This document shows positions 24,701 to 33,700 of a stretch of DNA of 64,000 nt, piece after piece. How positions within the stretch are numbered: position 1 is the stretch's first letter; each line of letters opens with the position of its first letter. Source of the DNA: Procambarus clarkii. Its lineage: Eukaryota > Arthropoda > Malacostraca > Decapoda > Cambaridae. Made by a program: the position numbers and the translations under genes. The stretch lies in NCBI RefSeq assembly GCF_040958095.1, contig NC_091160.1:36533165-36597164 (forward strand). The letters run 5' to 3'. The notes under the pieces were generated by a model. That model searched no databases. It was not told the DNA's origin and worked only from the letters and a program-made list of their open reading frames with translations.

Positions 24701-27700
24701 ATCAACATTGGGTGTAGTCAACACTTGCATTAAAAATATCATAGTTTTCTCCAGCATCTCCTTCCTCTTACGCACAGTAGATAAAAGGAGCGCCTGGGCT
24801 GCTGTCACAGGAGACACAAGGTCCTCATATATATCTGCACAAAAGAAAAGTACAATATTAGTGGGACTTATTAGTGGGACTTTGACATATTGAAAGATAT
24901 AAAATAGCATATATATGATACATAGTAGTTTAAACAAAATATACAATCAAAAATGTTTGTTACACAGTACTAATAATCTTTCCTCATTTATAACCAAACA
25001 CATAAGTCTTCAAATGTTGTAACAGCAAAATTTATGAGCAGTGCCTAGCAAGATGCTAAACGTTAATATAACCTAAATCTTAACCCTTTCACTCCAAGCA
25101 CAGGAAATGCAAAAAGCTAATCCTGAATAAAATTCAAACTTCATTTGCAAATAATGTGCAAGGTGCACTTTATTCATAAATAAGGAATGACTGATTCATT
25201 TAAATAATATCACCCTTTTGTTTCAGGGGTGGATTGCAAATGGAATCAGTTCCCACCACTGCTTGCCAGCAAATATATAAAACTTTTATGACCTGATAAA
25301 AAATGAAGTTGGTGATCATTCATATCTAGATTTGGACTCTTCAAACTATCCAGGATGCAACTCACTGCATCATAGCGCCAATCCTAATGTAACTCGGATG
25401 AAATTAAACCTAATTGGTCAAGGCCAGCTAATATGATTCACCTTACAAATAAGAATGGCTACCTACTCAGAAGATAAAATTAATCTGACAATATTTCATG
25501 TCCAACATAATTAAGAATGTTTAAATTTCAGATTTACATCAGCAAGACATCTTACCAAATTTAACCCTAACATATTCATATGGGTCTGAATTCCATAGTT
25601 CTTGATCCGAGTCAGAATAGCACATTAGGGGGAAAAGCACATCTTGAACCACTGATAACATGTGAGGCTTCAGAAGTTTCCATGCTATAGACTGACCCAC
25701 GCTGTAAAAAAAAAAAAATATATAGTCATTTAAATAGATTAATTTCTTGATAGCATGCAGTAATCAAGAATGGTATAACCATTATATATTAAAATACTAC
25801 ATAGTATTATTAAAATACTAACACTGGTGTAAAATATGCTGGCCTACTTGTGTGTACTGAAATCGAGATCGTCGTAACAGCCTTAAATCGTAGCTATTGT
25901 ACCTAGTGCATCTATACCTCCCAATATTTTTCCTTTTTAAGTCATGGGAATATATTCCACCAGTGGTAGTTGGCTGAAATTCATTCCATTTGTTTACCAC
26001 TCTCACCTGCTTGAGTCTTAATCCAATTTTCTATTCCTTCAGTATCTTATGCAATGTAATCATTATCTTTTGACCTATTTTCTCATGAGCTTATCTTATC
26101 TCTGGTACTCATCGCATGGCAAATCTTTTGACATTTTTCATTTTCTTCTTGTGCTTAATTGGATAGTTTACTGCCGGAGCTGTACAAATCTTGCCAAATT
26201 TCTTTAAAGCCATTCTCATGTTAGCTAGTCTTCCTTACACGGCTGACATTGTATTGTTGTGTGCCTCTCGTGTTAAATCACAACCCAATATTATTTTTTT
26301 TCGATACGTACATTTGTCTCCCTAATAAACTGTAATGGCCTTTTGTCTTCTCTGATCTAAACCCCCCATTCACTATGAACGATCTTTCCTCTTTCATTGG
26401 CACTCTTCCAGGTGTCGACACACTGCTATGAAGTGTGTTAAACAGTACCTCTCTCTGCTACCAATTTTGGTTGTCTAGCGAGTGGTCTGATCCCACTGTA
26501 TTCCTTGCATCTATTTCCACCAGGTGCCTCTAACTATCATTTGCTAATATACTGTACCACAAATGATAGTTACGCCCATCCCATCTTCAAGGTCTAAAGC
26601 AGAAAACAATATGCTCTCCCGACATCACCACAGGACATGGCAAATCTTGAGGGAGTGGGATAAAGATAATTATCAGGGAAATCATTAAGCAATTAACACT
26701 ATAGCACTTTTGAGGGAGGAGCAGCATCACACGGTATCTCTTATTAGACAACCAATTGGCAGTGCAGGCCAAGCATATTTTACTTTAACATTTCAAACTA
26801 AAGTAATTTTTTAGATATACAGTGCATGTGGAGGAAAATGCAAAAACAAAATTAATTTTAAGGATTATCAGTAGGACATACTAATACAGTATGAATAAAG
26901 CTATAAGGATTTATTGCAAGTTAAACAAATTCTGATTCATAACCACACATTTTCTACTACTATGTAGCTTTACTGTATTTTGATAAGCATGAAAAAAAAA
27001 ACCTTTATTTTCATTTTACTGACCATCTCTCAAATTCACCGAGATTCATTTATAAAATGTTCACAGGAGACACCCGTTCTCTTCTAACACACACTTTCGC
27101 AGCCTATGAACTTGTGATATAATTATGTACTCACCCCTGTTCCAAATAATGAAGAGTTTGCTGCAACACCCGAGGCGAGATGTAAATTTTATTACGATAC
27201 AAGTCCAGGATCTTCATTAGTACCTGGAGAATGCCTTGTGTAAAGGTTTTGATAAACCAAACGGCAAACTGCTTGTATTCTTTACTTACTGTGCTGGGAC
27301 AACCATATCTGCAATAGACAAATATTTAGGAAGACTGCATAAATATTGAATTTTATAGCTTAAACATCATTTTTCAGCGATACAACTGTACTCCAGATAT
27401 TACTAATGAGAATAAAGAATTTGCAAAGTCTTCACATTTGCCTCCAAATGCAAACACCTTATTCCTCCCTACAAAATTTACATAATTAAACATGATAATG
27501 CTATTCATTAAAATCTTTGGAACATTATTTGAAACCTCCAGGAAGAATTCAACATAAGGCTGCCCTCCAAAACGGCACCATTCTAAGACAGAAAAGGAGC
27601 AAAATAAGTTTAAAACGTAAATATTACTTTGTTTTCACACATACAGATAATAATGACAAACAAATTATTAAATTTAGGTAAATACAGGGTAAAGATGTTC

Positions 27701-30700
27701 CAGCAATTGCATGACGGCTCTACATGCTAGAGCCTTTAATGGTGTTAAATAGTAAGCACAAGTTATTTGTTTTGTCTCAAGAACTTTGAAACCACCAAAG
27801 AATGGCTCCTGGTAGTATTGTATTCTTGAAGTGCTCTAGGTTGAACATGAAACCTAAGAAGTACTTGACTTGCTTAGGCAACGAGTTCAACCATACATCT
27901 AATAGCTTAAGACAGCAGTTGATTTTAAAAATATATTGATCCACATATCTAAAAATAAATAACCATTTAACCCTTAGACCGCACAATACATACATACAGT
28001 ATATGATTTGACAAAATAATTTAACACAAGTTTTTAAAACTTGTACATACACTTTCCAATTTTTTTGGCATAATCAACTAGGCAAATGCTCCAACTCTGT
28101 CTAAATGATCACAGCCTAACTTGAAAAACAAGAGAATCAAAATTAATTTTAGAATTGAATATTGAAAACTTCAGATTTTCAATTCAGAATAAAAAATATG
28201 AACTATCACCAATTGTTCATTAATAATATTATTCTCTCAGAATAGCATATGATCTTCATTTTCATCAAATTAGAATATAGGTTTTCAGTATAGTTTACTG
28301 TAACAAAAATCGTCAACAGAGCATTTGAAATATGCGGCCAATTTAGACAAAAAAAATTATAACTCCAAATGTATAGTTTATGAAAAATCCATTCTGAAGG
28401 GATTGCAGAACAGACAGCTGAGCAGACGTCAAAATAGTGAGAATCAGTCAAAAACTGGACATTTTGGAAGCCATTCAAAGTTGAAACTCTAGTTTCAGGG
28501 ATAATTGAAGTTGACGTTATCAATCATGAATAAAGGTAGTTTTAATTCATTAATTTAATTGTATATTTTAATTAACATTGTTTGGCATTCGTACTTGAAT
28601 ACATGAAGGTTGTAGGTGTGTTAAAATGAATTCAAGAAAAAATAACCCCCAAAAAACACAAAATATAGGTATATTATAATGGTTTAGGGGATATATTTAG
28701 GGTATACTTTATATAAGTGAAAATGCCCTACTATGGTCCCTAATCATCAAAACAACCTCGAGACAATGAAAATAGTTTGAAATCAGAACAAATCAGTCAA
28801 AAAACATTAAGTCCCAAGTTTTGGGAGTTGTGACTGATTTATTTGTTGACCAATTTCATTCTATCTTCACATAATTTGGAAAACATGCATTCTCCAGTAT
28901 ATAAAGGTTACAACAAAATCAGATAATAAACAAACGAGAAAAAACTAAAATCATTGATAATCATTGATTAAACATTGATGAAAGTAACATATAAACATTG
29001 GACAATGTATTTATATGATATATAACAAAATAAAGCATATTAACAGTTATTTATTATTATTTGAGTTGTTATGCATTACTCAGCAGTGATACAAAGGCAT
29101 CAACTGCATATCCACTTTATGGACACTTCTTACTACTACGGTACTATTCTTTGAGCGTCAGGTGCTTGCATCTTTTCATTACCGAATGATCCTTCAGTTC
29201 CAGTTACTAGCTGTTCTCCTTATCAACAAAATGTTCTTATTTTTGTAAATTTGTCTAAAATCAATTTCTGAAGATATTTTGATGAAAGCTTCACGACACT
29301 GAAGCCAATGAGTTGGAGACTTGTTTAACTTTAAGTTATTATTACATAATTCAAATATTTTTCACTTGTATACCCCCAATATGCACGGTCTAAGGGTTAA
29401 TTATCTTCCTAATGTCCTGGTCACAATATCTCTCCAACATTTTATGCTCTTCAACAAGTAAAAAATATTTACACAATGATACAATACAGCCATCACAACC
29501 CACCTGATCAAGTATCACCTACAAAAAGGTCATCCTTACCTCTCAAATATTCTAGCCAGGATATGAAGAGCCCATTTTTTAATCTTCCACCATGGTAAAT
29601 CTGGTCGTTCTTCCTCATCAACTTGCAAAGTCTGATCTGGTACCAGACGATCTGCAACTTGCCGTATGACTTCCATCCATTCAGTGAACTGTTCACGACT
29701 CAGCAACTCTAGAGGCAAGTGGTACTGCAGAGAAAAAATTTTAAAGATGAAAATTTTCACAGATATTTTGCTAACAAGTAGAAAACCCCCTAATGCTTTG
29801 ACCAAAAATAATACATACAAGAGTTGAAACAAATTACAGGGTAGTGCCATTAACATGTCATATTTACAAATATTTATTTGACTTTGTAATGTGTTTAACT
29901 AAGTACTAGTTAAATTTTCTACTTTAGCAAAATTGCCATTTTCAAAATATGGAGCAAGGCACAACATGGAAATCCCCACATTATGAAAAGCTCCCAATAT
30001 ATGTAGCTACAGACTACCTAAGAATAATAATTTTAGACATCAATATGAAAGTGTTAAATAGAAAACATTAATCATTTCTAACCAAAATTAATTTGATGAC
30101 AATTACCTGTGTTAGAGCATAAAATATCTTTAGGACGAGTTTTTGTAGTAGTGTGGAATGCTCGGATGGGTCTGGCAGTAGGTGTACCATCCTCTCATAA
30201 CACATTGGAAGTAGCATTCTCATTGCCTCGTGCAGTGGACCTCTATCTTCCTTCTTTTTGTATCTAGGAAAACCAAACTGCATGATTAAAATCTAAGCTA
30301 TGAAATGCATTGCACTAATTTTTTGTTTTCCTTATTTTGTATCAGGGTCTTGGAAACTACCCAGGTACAGGTCCTAGTAGTACTGTGTTCCTGATTTGCT
30401 CTAGGTTGATTTTGTCTCTAAAACAGTATACATAACTGCTTCAGAAAAGATTATCAACCAAAAATAAAGGCCTCGGCAAATTCAAACTAATTTGACTAAA
30501 ACATTAGACATGAGCATAATGTGGAAGTGGTATTAGTTATATTTCTAAACTGTTCTATTTGCTACCAACCTTTGGCTTTAATCAAATAACTTAAACTTAG
30601 GAGAATGCTGAAAGAACATTGTTGCTTATGAGACTGCCTTATAAATAACTCGAATCCCACTTATCCCATTTCTAACTCGTGTTGACTGCTTACCATCACA

Positions 30701-33700
30701 TGACATTCTGGTTCACCCAGAGTGAATCCAGCACCATCCTATTGTCTGTAAATTTAAGGAAATTGAGATTTGCATGCAAATCCCTAAGAATGTCCATTGT
30801 TGATATCAAGCTACTACTGTATTAATAGTGATACAAATGGTATACATCATTATATAAAGGATTTTTGGAACACATCGCACTATCGCTCCCAAAAGTATTT
30901 ATTCTAAATACCGAGTTCGAGAACACTTGTATCATTCATTCATCCATATTTACTATTTTTCTGAATACAAGAAATATTCAACATGTAACTACAAATTTCA
31001 GGAACTGATATCAGTCAGAATTTAGTTGATTTGAAAATGATCAAGGCAGCATACTTTTCAATTTGAAATAGTATTCATTCGCCAAAAAACAAAAAAATTT
31101 TTTTTTAATATTTTAATTGTGCAGTGTCTGAAGTTAGGGAACTTTGGTACCATACTAAGATAAATAATGCCCAACATGTTCTCTACCATTGTCACAATCT
31201 TAAAGTCTAGATTAAGAAATCTTACATAACATGCTCTGCATTCTCACATTTTTAGTTTTTCTCTAACTCTTGCCATCCATATATACTTTGTCTCTTCTCT
31301 CATTCAGTTTACATTCACAGAATTCTGTCTTAATCCTACACTGTTCTTGGCACTAACTTTGTCCTATAAGCATTTCCTTTCATTCAAAATGTCAAACTGA
31401 GCTATATAAAAAAAAAAAAAATTCTAATAAAATATTTCTTGAATACCTCCCACATGGCAACAATCATTTAGTTAGTCACATGCAGAGACTAGCAAATTGA
31501 ACTTAAGACTTTCAAATTTACCATACAATGTCATTGTATACCACTAATATCTGATCAGACAGGTTTCATATATTTCTCTTACCTACTTTATATCAAATAT
31601 ATTTGAATATATATTTTAACATTTTTCTGCAAAACATATTTTAATGCTTTTTTCTGCATGTTTATAACTGATATTTATTACCATTTCATTATCTTGCAAC
31701 AACAACCCCCCCCCACTGCACACTGTCTTAGTTATTAATCCTGTCTTAAGGAACACACACACATCTACAAAGCCAAGCTCAACCTAGATCTTGAGCACTT
31801 ATGTACATTCTTATTCTTAACAAATGTATTAGTAGATAACTTTTTATTACAGCACATTTAGTGTGCAGCCCTTACTTCATACTGGAATGCCATGTGCATC
31901 CACCACATCATTCTAATTGCCCATAACTACTAAAACATCTTGGAACCACAACAATCTCACTCTCTAAATTAACTGGAATATGTACTAAACTAAATTTACA
32001 CTCACTCAAAATTTTTTACAAGTTGATAAAGACACAGAAGACTGCCATTCCAGAGACTTGTGTCTGGATTCTGGAGGTATATACTTATTTTATCAACAAT
32101 AGTTGTCCATCTTCCTGGGAAGTCGTGTTTCACCATCTGATATGTACACACAGCCAGCTGCACTCTGTAACATAACCAATTATTAGTTTAATCTCTGGGC
32201 GCTGATAATAATAGCCGACAACACCGCTGTGTTCAAGAAAAACATAGTTTTCTCCATAGAAGGGAAAAAAATCTTAAACAAAACAAAATTAACAATCTTA
32301 AAACTAAGATTGTTAAAATGTGTTCCCTGATCACGGGATAAATAATAACAAAAATCGTAGGCGACATATTTTGGCCGCAATAGGGCAAGGAAGTCTGGCA
32401 AGATTGTGGAGCTGACACAGTACACGTCCAGGGCCAGTCTCCTCCACCTGAGTCATCAGATGGGAATTGCCACAAAGATATTACTGTATTACCTAAATAT
32501 TTCAATGTCTGATTTTTTTTGTAGTATTATTATTCAATAATGTGTAGTGTAATAAATTTATATAATAAAGTGTGTGAACCATTGCTATACTCAAAAGTAT
32601 GGTGTGCATATTAGTGATTGAATTATGGTCATTAAACAATACAAAAATATTTTTGCCGTTTTTACACTACAGTATATACACACGTTATATAAAAGTATCT
32701 GCATGTTTTGTTCACAATAACGAACCATTAAGCTGGTATGGTGCATCAAAACAGCATAGTGGCCACCAACACACCAGTCAACAAACGACGCTGCCTCACT
32801 CGCCAACATTCCTCCTCCCACCATACTGTTCGTGCTGTTATTACACTATATACACATGCCTTATGTATGTATTTACATGTGTAGCATATTTAAACATGAT
32901 AAAAATAGGGCAATAATAAATTATAAATGCTTTTTTAGCAGACCCTTTGTTGTCTACAAGCCAGAAGCCAAGGTCAATCCAGGAACTGCTCACATGCCAG
33001 GCTCTAGGCAACCTTTGCATCAAATAAGAACTTTCCAAAATACCAAGTCACCACAAGAAGTCACCAATACAAGGCTTAGAGTGAATAGCTCACATAAGTC
33101 CTCAAAACATCCAAGCATGAAACAGTGGCAATGAGGACAATCAAGGGCCAGTTCAGAGTCATTTCAATGCTCCAACCACCACCTACCTCTTGCCTACCTG
33201 TTGACGATTGCTAGGATCTGTGTCTCCATGGCCTGACCTCTGACCAGGCCTAAATACCTTGTACAATGACTAATCCAAATTCCATTTCAAATCTCATATC
33301 CAGAAGAAATGCCAAATTAAAACCTATTGGTAAAATTAAACTTCCTTGCACCAAGAATCTAGACCATTCAGTACACCTTGCAACATTTTGAGACCAATGC
33401 TTACTTGGTTGCCATTACCGAGATCACCAGAAAGTGGATTCGAATACACCCACGGGTTCACGAGCTGCGAGGCGTGGATAGCGATTATCAGGAATAAACA
33501 TGTACACAGAATGTACAAAATTAAGAAAATTATGATGACCAAACCCCACATCAGAAGAAGAAACAACGACATTTTGGTGTGTCCTGGACCTGAAAAGACG
33601 AAACGTTGTTTCTTCATCTCCTGATGTGTGATTTGGTCAAATCTCCAGCCCTGTTATTGTGTCATAGTTTGCAACAAAACTATTTCACCCTGTTGCAAGT

